The position numbers and the translations under genes were made by a program. Below, piece by piece: positions 1 through 11,000 of a stretch of 64,000 bases of DNA (its first letter is position 1; each line of letters opens with the position of its first letter). Under the pieces are notes generated by a model. The model had not been told where the DNA came from, ran no database searches, and saw only the letters and a list, made by a program, of their open reading frames with translations. Where the stretch lies: assembly GCA_963930775.1 (NCBI GenBank), contig OZ005703.1, positions 7,936,001-8,000,000 of the forward strand. The letters run 5' to 3'. This DNA is from Cliona cf. orientalis. Lineage: Eukaryota > Porifera > Demospongiae > Clionaida > Clionaidae.

Positions 1-374
1 ATTGTATATGTAATGCCCAATCAAGAAGTTCACTGAAATACCCTTTACCACTTGTACATTCATGATTAATTCATCTATATATAATATACTAGGCATCTGG
101 TCAAGTGTGTGGCAGACTGTGTAATAGAAGTCACTGTTGGTAAAAGTGTAGTATGCTATATACACCGATAGTGCTATAGCTTGAACATGTACGAGCACTT
201 ATACTGCTTTTATATTTGATCTTTTGAGTCAATGTGGTCTATTGGATCATGGAGGCTAAGTGATCCAAACAAGGGGACTCATGCAATGCATGATTTGAGT
301 AACCACAAGTAACTCAGCTATATGCCACATCAAGCTCCATTAATTTAAAATCGTGGATTGAGCAATTAATCAGT

Positions 375-570
375 GATTGAGCCCAAAGTTCTGCACTTTT
401 AATTTTTCACCCCCAATATTCTACATCAGGTTGTGAGCTAAAAATTGGGTGTCCGGAATTGCTACCATAATCACTCCTGAATTCTAGCAGGAATGATGGC
501 GATTTATGCTCCCACGATAGGTGCAAAAACGAGCTTAACTTGCCCTCCAAAACTAATTAGGGATGAACAT
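375..570 (+). repeat. dispersed direct repeat, copy 1
   Basis: About 195 bp that resembles 1556-1755 on the same strand. Shared landmarks in order are GAGCCCAAAG, TCCGGAAT, AATCACTCCTG, ATTCTAG and CCCTCCAAAACTAA. The copies differ by many substitutions and small indels, so this is an old duplication or two copies of an unnamed dispersed element. No terminal inverted repeats were found. Confidence 0.6.
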
Positions 571-1110
571 CACATGATTTTGGTTTTATATACACCATGT
601 GCAAGGACACATTAATTGGGGTGCACTCGATCATGTATCTCTTGTATATGTACCCCATGTATACTAATTCCATGACCATTAATACTTTAATATACCGAAG
701 CTGATGACTAATTTATCAGCACTTTGGTTGCTAGGTGAACACACACACACATACAATTATGAATAGATCATGCAGCTAAATAGCCACAAGGGGAGCTTTA
801 TGGCTAATTAATAAATGGTGGGAAATAACTGGTCCAGAAGTTTATGGGAGAGTATTAACCATAGATGATGAATACGGTTCAGCTTCGGAGTAGAGGGGTT
901 ATTTTTACAACAGTCTAAAAGTAGATGGACTAAACTACATAGCTGCCTCAAGATGGCCTCTTCTCTGTCAGGTAAGTTTTTGCATAGCTAATGAATAAAT
1001 ATATACTGTATAGTAATAATTACAACAATGTGTAGGCTGTAAGACTTACAAAAATTTAATAGTAAGAGCAGTAATTAAATAATTATTATTTTGGATACCA
1101 ATGGGGACTG

Positions 1111-1210
1111 AGTAAAGTTAGTGCAGTGATGCACTGATTTAGCCGCAAGTTTAGTGCACGAGGATATCAATGGGTTCGATTCCTAGCAGCTTCCGTGGAC
1201 TTTTTTTTTC
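1111..1210 (+). repeat. pol III box A/box B element, SINE-like
   Basis: TAGTGCAGTGA (1119-1129) resembles a tRNA A box, and GTGC/GCAC can pair as a D stem. GGTTCGATTCC (1173-1183) matches the B box consensus. A run of nine T (1201-1209) could terminate pol III. The acceptor stem and anticodon arm do not fold, so this is not a functional tRNA; a tRNA-derived SINE head or tRNA relic is the better reading. Confidence 0.4.
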
Positions 1211-1555
1211 TCTTCCAGCTGGCTTACTAGAAGAATTTGTGGTGCTCTAGCTGCTAATATGATTATTATTAGGACTACCATGTAACCTCCATAGTGAGAC
1301 AGGGTATAGACATGGCTAGCTCGCTCCCTCCTACCCAATGTTACCACGTCTTATGTTAATGACAGAGCCTATGCTAACCAGCAGCATCTGACAGCCTCTG
1401 CTTTTGTATTGGGTCTTCTGAGCCATATGGTGCTACATAAGTGGTCTAACCAAGCTAGGGCACTTATCATAGTAATAATTGACACACATACATGTACATT
1501 GTATTATAGGGGAAACAGAAGCCATTATTGACTGTAAAAAAATTGTTCTTTAGTG

Positions 1556-1755
1556 TTTGAGCCCAAAGCTTTGTACTTGAAAATTTTCACCTGCTAATAA
1601 TAATACTCTACTGTCAGGCTGTCAGGTATCCGGAATCGCTACGAAGGGCCACAATCACTCCTGGATTCTAGTGGAAATGACAGCGATTAAAATTTGATGC
1701 TTCCACAATCATAGGGAGCTTAACTTTCCCTCCAAAACTAACTAGGTATGTACAT
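1556..1755 (+). repeat. dispersed direct repeat, copy 2
   Basis: Partner of 375-570, with the same ordered landmarks and several small indels. No coding potential. Confidence 0.6.
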
Positions 1756-2039
1756 ACTGTAGTTAATCGAATACAACGTATGATCCAATCTAACGTAAGA
1801 AATTAGCATTTTATGAATTCTCATAACGTATAATATATTATATGGAGCGATTGACGACCTTTACCAGAAAATCGCACGTTCTTCAAAAATGAAAATTTTT
1901 TTCCATACGTAGTATTAGATTAAGTACGGTAATATTGTTTAGGGCTAGGGTACACTATAGGATGATGAATCTTTATTATTAGAAATCTGGAGTCAATAAT
2001 ATTCTATTATACGGCCATATATATCAGTGTCCAAAGTCA

Positions 2040-3173
2040 TCATACTCGAGTATCATGCAACGGTTCTACTTCAAGTTCTGAAATATAGACTGCCAATTCG
2101 CCATCGAGGTACCCATACTGCATGATGGGTACCTTGGGAGGTGGAGGGGGGATGCAGAGTGTAGGAGACCACTGTTCGTGTCCAAGACCGTCTTTTCGCC
2201 ACCCCTTCATCAAAACAGAATCACGGTATTTTTCAGGAATTTCTTTTGCCACTTCGTCAATTATGCTACCGAGTTCTTGAGAGGACGGCCAGTGCTTTGG
2301 ATATGGACGATGTTCGGGGTTTTTAGCGAATATCTTATTATGTAACAACGATTGCCCTGCGTACATGATCTCGATCTTGATGTTTATATAAATAGGAGAA
2401 AAATTCCATGTCGTCTTATCGAATACGCTGGTATATGGAAGAATATTTCTGATTGTCTTATTGTGAAAGGCATTGAAAGCGGCGTCGTATCGAGCGACGG
2501 AAAAGTACTCTGCGGACTCGTTAATGTTAGCACGGCACTTCATGTTCTTCCTCCCGGTGACGGCACGACGCAGCCATGTATTGTCCCCGATATCAACAGC
2601 AGCTGCAGCAGGCTCAACTCGAACTAGAAACTGCTCAAACTTCCTCCACGGAGTGGCATCGTAGGTACTCGTCCCCTCGTGAAGAAGTATGTCATCATCC
2701 AAGAGAATGAAGTAGAGATATTCTTGATTTCTCTTCATAGCTTCTTCATACAGGACGTTTCTCCCTCCTCCCCAACTGGTCTTTGTCCCCGTGTAGATAT
2801 ATTCAACATTTGGGGGAGGGGTCTTATCACACTTTCTTCTAAAACTGAGCACGGATACGTCACACGGGCATACGGATGGGTCACCAATGATCTTTTGTAG
2901 GTATTCAGATATACAAGACTCTGTTTGTAACATATAGAGAAACTTTACGCTATTTTTTTCTGTCGTAGGACGCTCTCCTGACTCGGGTGGAGCCGGTTCC
3001 CTGGCCCCGTTTTCGACCGCCCCTCGATTCATCGTCATCCGCCATAGTCTTTCTTGTGGATTAGTCAGTGGAGTGAGCTTCCATATACACAATAACACGA
3101 TCAAACAAACTACTTTGATGCACAGAACCACTTGTAGAGTCTGTTTCTTCATCCAAGACATGATAAAATACAA
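2040..3173 (-). CDS. type II membrane protein, putative glycosyltransferase-like
   Basis: A single open frame of 377 codons without introns. After a short N-terminus (MSWMKKQ) there is one hydrophobic helix at about residues 15-35 and then a Pro/Glu-rich stem: a signal-anchor topology as in Golgi enzymes. Near residue 155 the protein reads FILLDDDI, a DxD-like acidic motif behind hydrophobic residues, as in the metal-nucleotide site of many GT-A glycosyltransferases. A Pro-rich run (PPPPPK) lies near the C-terminus. A start four codons later (3161) is equally possible. I do not recognise the family; substrate and reaction are unknown, and the enzyme call rests on topology plus the acidic motif. 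It lies on the same strand as gene A and downstream of it. Confidence 0.55.
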   Translation of the reverse strand: MYFIMSWMKKQTLQVVLCIKVVCLIVLLCIWKLTPLTNPQERLWRMTMNRGAVENGAREPAPPESGERPTTEKNSVKFLYMLQTESCISEYLQKIIGDPSVCPCDVSVLSFRRKCDKTPPPNVEYIYTGTKTSWGGGRNVLYEEAMKRNQEYLYFILLDDDILLHEGTSTYDATPWRKFEQFLVRVEPAAAAVDIGDNTWLRRAVTGRKNMKCRANINESAEYFSVARYDAAFNAFHNKTIRNILPYTSVFDKTTWNFSPIYINIKIEIMYAGQSLLHNKIFAKNPEHRPYPKHWPSSQELGSIIDEVAKEIPEKYRDSVLMKGWRKDGLGHEQWSPTLCIPPPPPKVPIMQYGYLDGELAVYISELEVEPLHDTRV

Positions 3174-4368
3174 CTAGCTACTGAGTCGACACCTAAATGG
3201 ATGGAATCTGTCAGCTGCCTTGGTCGTGACCGGTCGACCACACCCGTACCCGGTACCCATAGCCTAGCCCTGGCCAGTCACGTGACTAGTGGAAAGTTCC
3301 CATGTCACGCACGGGGTCTGGGAACCGGAACGAGATTAGTGGATCGTGGATCGTACGTGCGCGTGATAAACGAGCCCCACCCAACGCAAAATCGTGTGCG
3401 TCCACCTTACCAAATATCGCGCTTGCCTCAAACAACATGTTGTAGGTATACTCTTAAAGAAATTTACTAACTTTAATCATCATAAGAATTAATATAAGAA
3501 TAATAATATTATTCGCAATAACAGTGTTCATGTATTAAAACTTGTGTATATTATACAAACAATTTTTATGCAAATCAGAGACACCAATCTTCAAAGCACT
3601 AAAAACTCGTGATGTTGTATTATAAAAATCATTAACAAATCAGAATTCGAAACGTATTTTTATGTTAGCTTTTGCTACACAGTAACAATAGTGAGTTAAA
3701 CAAGTTTGCTACCAACTACATCTGAAAGTTGGCGTATGTATCAAAGGATTCAAGAAACACCAAAGCAGTTTCAAAGATCTGCTGGTATTGCTCCTAAAAG
3801 AGTAAACAATGTAAGTGAACATGAGAGTTTGAAAAGCCCAACTCACAAAGATGCAGGTACGATTTGCTTTTATGTGACTAGTAGTCACGGTACAGTGGCG
3901 TAGCTAGGGTTTGGCCGAGTGTAGCTTTCACCATACCATACACTGAACAAACACAACTTCCTTTGAGCTAAAGAAATTATTTATTTACCCATCGCTTCTG
4001 AGTTCTACCCTTATTTGAAACAGCTTTAGCCACACCAATCTTTTCACATGCTAGCTGCTCCCTAAGACGGAATTTCTTTTTACTAAATAGGATGGGGGGA
4101 TGCATAAAGCCGGTGAAGGCCTATACTTCAAACATTGTATAGTACTATAATATATGTTATAGTTAATCGGTTCTACTCCTTTGTAAACAGTCAGTGTTAT
4201 GTTTGTCACTGTCCGTGGTAGTGTAGTAAAGTCATACACACTCTTGAGGGGTTAGGTAAACAGTAAACTACATATTCAACGGATGTGTGTACTGGTGTGT
4301 GGATTGGGTGACGATAAATCTATAATGTCATGTGCACCCCCCCCCTCCCCCAAAATGCGTCCACTCAC
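3174..4368. other. spacer between glycosyltransferase-like gene and gene A
   Basis: Holds the GC-rich putative promoter of the minus-strand gene (3190-3400), then AT-rich DNA. A hAT-like terminus, CAGTGGCGTAGCTAGGG, starts at 3893. The last RPTP exon expected here for gene A ([13 protein letters not shown] type) was not found on the minus strand. A C-rich run lies at 4337-4350. Confidence 0.5.
3277..3286. promoter_or_regulatory. palindromic E-box GTCACGTGAC
   Basis: A perfect 10-bp palindrome about 105 bp upstream of the putative glycosyltransferase start, in a locally GC-richer stretch (3200-3400). CACGTG is bound by bHLH-ZIP factors such as USF and MITF/TFE. A promoter role is inferred from position. 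Confidence 0.4.
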
Positions 4369-7300
4369 CACAGTGGGGACAGCCCCTGGTTTCTGTACTC
4401 GCAGAGCCTTGACGACCTGGAACACATCCACCACTCCCTCTGTCTTGCATCTCTCAATGGTGGTGGCAATGGCACAGAACATTCCACTGCGAGTCACTGT
4501 ATCACTGCAGTGGACAACAATGGGTTTGTTGCCTGATCTTATCTGGACCTTGGTCATCTCCTCAATCACATCAGTGACACTCTTCAGGTTGGAGCAATGA
4601 CCATCAGGCCTCCAGCACGTGATGTGGAACTGAGTAACTTGATGTGCCTTCTGGGTCTACAATAAAAAATAAATAATGTGACTTGCTATGAGAAAAGGGA
4701 CCGTTAGGGGAAGATTTTCTATTATGATAATACCAACATGTGTCAGTATACGTGTGTCAGTATACGTACAAACACAGAGCGGATTACACGTACAGTACAC
4801 TACTACAGTCAAAAACAAATATGTGACTTGCTATCTGAAAAGGGACCATCAGGGGAAGATTTTCTATTCAACTGAACATATACATGTATCAGTATAGACA
4901 CAAACACAGACCGGATTATACGTACAGTACATTACTACTCCATACAAGTATAATATAAAAAGCTACATACTACGAACAAAAGCCAAAATAAAATGTAGGA
5001 TTTCTTTCAACACGAGGGAATTTTGTCTAAAAGTGGGACATTCTCGTAAACTTCAATGAATTGCTAATTATTAAGGGCTAATAAAGTGAATAACAAGAGA
5101 TGCAACACAGAAGAAGCTTGGCTACGCCCCTGGGAACCTTGGAACCAAAAATCGGGGACAGTTTAAGCCTCTTTTGCTTCCTGATGTTGACCCTGAGGTC
5201 ACTCTGGCTACCTTCTTGTCCATGACACTGAGTGTCCTGATAGTAAAGCCTTGCAGTGGTTCTTCTCCAAGCAGGTCAACAGCGTAGCCTCCGTACTCGG
5301 CTACGCCGCTGTTGGGCCAGTACTGAGCACTGGCCTCCTGCCCTCCCTCCGTCAGGTCAGACACCATCACAATCACGGCACTCTTGCGATCATAGACCAT
5401 CTTCCAGAAGTTTCGGACGGTCGACTGAAGGGGACCTTGAGCGATGATAAATGCTCGCTGATGTTTGTACCCCTGAGTAAATGAATAGCAATACCTTAAA
5501 ATCAACAGGCCGGGCCTGTACAAACACTTATAATATCATTCTACTTGATCAGAAATTGGCTTTAGCATAATTATATACATGTAAAGCTTTCATGCATAAA
5601 CAGCCCTAGCTATTAGCTATCAATCAGTAAAGTATTTTAAGGGCATACATTGATGCTGACTGCATGTATGTAGTCAGGTTGCTCTCCCTTGAGAATTACC
5701 CTCCAACGATCGGCTGCAAAAAGAATGATAATTTTATTATCTCATACTTTACATTTCCTTCAAAATCAAATGGTTTCACAAGGGAACTGACCAGGAAGGT
5801 ATCTCTCCCCTCTGTTCCTGTCAGGGTGACTCCGAGCTGTGTTGCACTGTACCTCATCAGGGTTGGGAGAAACTTGCTCAAGAACCTAAGACAGTGATTA
5901 AAATTTTAATAACACAGGATTATCGATTCTTTGGGGGGGGGGGGGGGGATCAGACATGTTTCAGTACTTTAGAATTATTCTAGTATCTCTATGTACATTT
6001 GAGAAAGTTCTAGGGAGGGGGAATCAACTTCATAAATCCAAGCTACAAGTATCACACAGAAATGACATTCTTTACAATCCAGCACTATCTTGACATTTTG
6101 TACACTATAGAGCACTTGCTGGCCCAATAACGTAGACCCCAGTATACACACAGTGTGCATTCCATGTAAACTTGACATACACAATTTGTGACAAAGACCA
6201 CTAGTTTATACAACAGCAACATTCCGTGGCCTTGGGCCAGCTGGGCTGACTTGCAGCAACCGATATAATTATAGCATTTGTACATCTTCTCTCTCACCTT
6301 CATTTGATGCTGGAATCCAGCCTTCTTCCCCAGTTTCACAATGGTTGCCCTCAGGTTGGTGGCTGAGATTTGAGTGTCTCCACAGGTGACCGACTCCAGG
6401 ATAGCATCATGGATGAATGTGAATTGATCCTGCACATGGAGATTGCATAATATTATGGCAGCAATCTGAGAAGTTAAACTGGTGAACTCACATGAGTTTG
6501 GACCATTTTCATTCTTCTTTGTCTGATCTTGGTGATGGCTCCTGGGATGTCCACCACCTGCTCTTTCTCTATCTGCTCCAAGATGTTGTCAATCACAATG
6601 AATGTACCTGTGCGACCCACACCAGCACTGAATGTGTACAAACCAAAAGGTGTAACATAATCATGTGATAATAATATTATTATGGTGAAGTTTAGCTATC
6701 TTTCTCACCTGCAGTGTACTACCATTGGTCCCCTGGAGGGGTGGTGCTGAGCCTTCACTCTCCTGTGGAAGGCTAAGATGGGCGTGGCATAGTCTGGTAC
6801 TCCATGATCAGGCCAGGCAGTGAAGTGGTATTGAGTCACCTTGTGGGAACGCCCTCCAGAACCAAGCTAAGATGTGCCAAAAACAGGTAATCATGTCTAA
6901 TATTAATTTTCGAAATAACAACATTAACTTACCGAGACAGAGAGAGTCCTCACGGTATAGTCAGCAAAGATCTGCTGGTCAGCAATGATTACTTGGAAGG
7001 GTCCATACGATTCTTGCCCACTCTCCGGCCAATACCGCTGACACTTGATCTTACTACCCTCCTTCACATTGGTCACCATGACGATGGTAGGGGGATGCTC
7101 CTGCCAAATTAGCCGCCAGAAGTCCACAACAGTTTTCGGGATGGGGCCTGGGAAATGACACAAATACAAGGGCCAGGTGTACATGATTCTGGTTTGCATT
7201 AGCATATCTAAACATGTGCCAAAGATTATATTTTCGTTAAATAAGCAAAATTAGTTACGGTTTGTTATGTACACAGTCGCACCGTCCCGGCCCGAGCCAT

Positions 7301-8024
7301 GCATGTACATGTACATGTACATGTGCACAAACATGTACTGTTAGTGGGTGTACTTCTTTCCTGCATATTTAACTCACCTTGCGTTGCAATGAACTTGTTC
7401 GGAACGGAATAACCCTGGATGAGTGAAAGAAGACACCGGTTTCAGTTCGACAAGGAATTCGTGATAAATTACTAATTGAAATGCGATAGTTACTAAACAC
7501 TCACATCGATGTAGCAGGCGTTGATGTAGTCTCCTTGGCAGTCCTTGTACTCACCGAGGGGCTGGAGCACAATGCGATTATCATCATCTAACAAACATAG
7601 GCAGAGAGATAGATAGAGAGATAGATAAGTGGGTCATATATGGCCATATGAGCACAATTGTGAAACTTATTCACTGGTAAGTATTGATATTCACAGTGGT
7701 ACATGGTATGAGAGGTGAGACACATGTATCTCATGAATACACTCAAGTGGCGAGGCTGGGATCAACAACAGGACTAGGAAGTGACCTCGGCTACACAAAC
7801 ACACTAGAGGTATTTTGGGGGGTGATCCCCGAGTGTGTGTAGGGGTGTGCATACCACTAAATCAAGCACCCAATACTACAAGTACAGCGGAGATAATTGG
7901 CTTCTAATGGCTTCATGAGTAATTCAGTCGCTTCATTGGAGACTATCGATACTCGTGAAATACTCCAGAATCGTACATGCATGTAAACTCTGGATTCCTT
8001 TCGATAGTATTATATGTATAGTCG

Positions 8025-8061
<37 letters not shown>

Positions 8062-11000
8062 CAAAGTGAAAGTATGCCCTACACAATCAAAGGGCATGTT
8101 TGTGTCACTCACAAACAATAATGTTTCCAAATCTGTTAAGAGGTTTCCTTCGAGGCTCTGTGGCGTAGCTGGTGCTGTGGCCATGCTCACCACGGTCAAG
8201 GGCCTACAAGAGAGAGGACACAGAGAGAGAGAGACAGAGAGAGAGAGAGAACACGAGTCATGTATGGACACAAGGGCTGCGGTGTGTATTTATCACCATT
8301 AGCAAATACTTTCTTTGTAGGCACAAGGCACAAAGATAACAGAGGCTAAGCTATTGAAAGTTAGAAGGGCTACAAAAAGCAACTTACCTCATAGAGCTCC
8401 TTAAACGGTTTGTTCGAGTTGGAATGAAGTTCGGAGACGTACTCCCCAAATTCAGGAATGGGAATGGGCCTTGATTTCACCATCTCCCCAAGGTCGATTG
8501 CTGTCTCAGCACCGTCTTCGCTGACTGTCAGCTTGATTTCTCTCTGCTCAGAGCCGTGTGAGTTAGCAGCCACTGCCTTGTAGACTCCAGAGTGTTTCAG
8601 CTCCGTGGAGGGAATGGTCAGGCTCCCGTCTGACTCAATCTCACGGGCATAGTCTGCTCTGACTGGCTCCCCATCGTGGTACCAGGTCACTGTTGGCTGT
8701 GGCTCTCCACTCACCTTGATCCTAAAGTACACTCCTTCTCCCTCAGTGATGTTAGTATCAGAGGGAAACTTCAAAATCTTTGGCTCTGTGGTTAGTAACA
8801 AAATGCACAAATGCCCCTCTTGAAATAATTTCACTTACGTTTACTAGTTGCGACTCCAAACACTTGATCTCCATTTTTCTGCTTGGAGTACAGTACAGAC
8901 GACTTAGTCTTTGACACCTCATAGGGCTTGCTGGAGCTACGCCTGTGGAGGGGGAAAATAACAGGCATGTACACACAAGCCATCACGATTAATTTTGAGG
9001 ACTTTGAATAACAAAATGATAAATTATTGAGACCCACCTTCTCAAGAACATCACCACGATTATGATTATCACAATGAGGATTATCACTACAGCCAGTCCA
9101 GCAACAGCCCCACCTGCTGCAGCCGGAGCTATATTATTACCCCCTTGTTGTGGAGATTCAGTTGGAGTTAGTTGCAAAACTATGAATAATAAATTCATGA
9201 AATAATAATATTATATCAAGAAAGGCATTTTAGAATTCACCAGACGTTAACCCACCTATATTTGCACAGACTCTTGTCACTTTTGACCGAGCATCAGGTA
9301 CTTGACAGCAGTATATCCCACTGGGAGACGTATTGTTTCTTCGATGCAGTCGCACAATACTGGATTCTCTTGTAACATAAAAATCTCCACTACTAGTGCC
9401 ACCTTCATCTCCAACATTTCCTCCACTTGGCCCAACCCACCCTCCAATATCATTACAACATTGGGTACTGTCAGTATAGCACAGCAATGCCTCTCCAACT
9501 CCTCCTCCTTCCATTCTATCTCCAATTCGAGAGACGAGAATCTCACTGTTGTTTGTAAACACTTGCCCATTCAAAGAAAGGTACACACCTATAATTATTA
9601 TACAAATAATTAATAAGTATTATTGTCATGATGTAAGAGTTCACCTGTAGTGACTCGAGTTATGGAAGAAAGTAATGCTGTATTCCCATCGAGATAAGTT
9701 GCAGTTGGCTGTGGTCTGACTTCAGCCATGCAGGTATAGTTTCCAGAGTCATTCCTCCCAAAAGATTCAAGCCGTCTGGTATAGGTGAAGGTTGTGCCAC
9801 TGCCAGTCGGTGTTGATCTGGTGGGATTACCGAGTTGAGATCCATCTCTGGACAGTTGTACATCTATTATTAGCAGTGAGCGATCAGCTGCTGCTATTGC
9901 TGAATTAAACTCCAAAGTACAGGTCAAAGTTACATCAGCTCCAAACATCACAATTTCAGAAGCACCACCGTTTGATAGCGCAATAGAAGAAAGAGTTGGA
10001 ACTATATTGATACAAGCACATGATAGCATTATATAATATGTATTTTATCTAAAACTCACTCGTAATCCTGACACTAAAAGGATTAATATTCATTGCTACG
10101 ATAGTTCCTTCGAGGTACATTGAACTGATGGTGACTTGACAAGTATAGTTAGCGGCATTAGACAATAGTAATGGAGATAAGGAGAGATCAGAGTTCATTC
10201 CAATTTGTTCACTACTGTTCTTTGTCCACATATACATGACATTGTACATGTTATCAGGTCTGAGCTGTTCATCTCCAGATACACTACAGGTCAGTTGATA
10301 AGATAGCCCCGCAGTTGGACTCATTTCACCATCAGTGATCTGGACTGACACAGAGGGAGCTGAAATCAAGAGTGCAGTGTGCATGTACAATGTAGGATAA
10401 TAATTACATAAGATCATGATGAATGTTAGGTTGTAGTACCATTCACTGTGATGTTTACTGATTCAGATAAGAATGCTAATCCACCAACACTTGCGTTGCA
10501 TGAGTACGAGCCATTGTCAGACTGTCCTATTGGTCTAAACTGCAGTTGGCTTGTAGTAGCATTGGAGATGATATTCAAATTTGGCCTGCTCTCAACAACT
10601 GGTGTCCTGCCATCAGGTGGTCCCTTTAGCCATTGAAAGCTTTCAGCTTGAGAGCCACCTGCTGAACACTCCAGTGTGTAGCTCTCACCAGCAATGGGAG
10701 GGTCAGATGGGATTGTGATGGATGCACCACCTAAAAGAAAATATCGTTAATTCAGCATGGCACATAATATTACTATAGTCAACATGGAGCATACCGATGT
10801 TCACACAGAGAGTTTGATTGGTGTTAGTAGTATCAGGTACCTCACAACAGAACTGTCCAGTTGGTGATTCAACGTCACTGGGTCGATTCAAGGACACCTC
10901 TCCATTAGCTCCTCTGGTTCTGTAAAATGCCATGGTTGAAGTAGTCCCTTGCACTAGTGCTCCATTTGGTTGGTACCACTCTCCAAGTGCAGGGTTCTGA

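Larger units (their letters stand above)
1..2039. other. gene-free stretch
   Basis: I see no convincing coding exon here. The stretch is AT-rich and holds two diverged copies of one repeat (listed separately), a pol III-like element near 1111-1210, a short CA run near 740-752, and one copy of the word ACGACCTTTACC at 1854-1865 that recurs upstream of the receptor genes. Confidence 0.6.

Noticed and set aside
1111-1190. Functional tRNA gene
   Set aside because: Box A and B are present but the acceptor and anticodon stems do not pair.
4283-4600. Plus-strand ORF of 105 codons opposite gene A D2
   Set aside because: Exact antisense of the conserved D2 exon; the same shadow frame recurs antisense to D2 in every copy (for example 29066-29323, 35910-36167).
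8830-9037. Alternative minus-strand frames over the gene A TM and juxtamembrane exons
   Set aside because: Only one frame agrees with exon phases and the paralogues.
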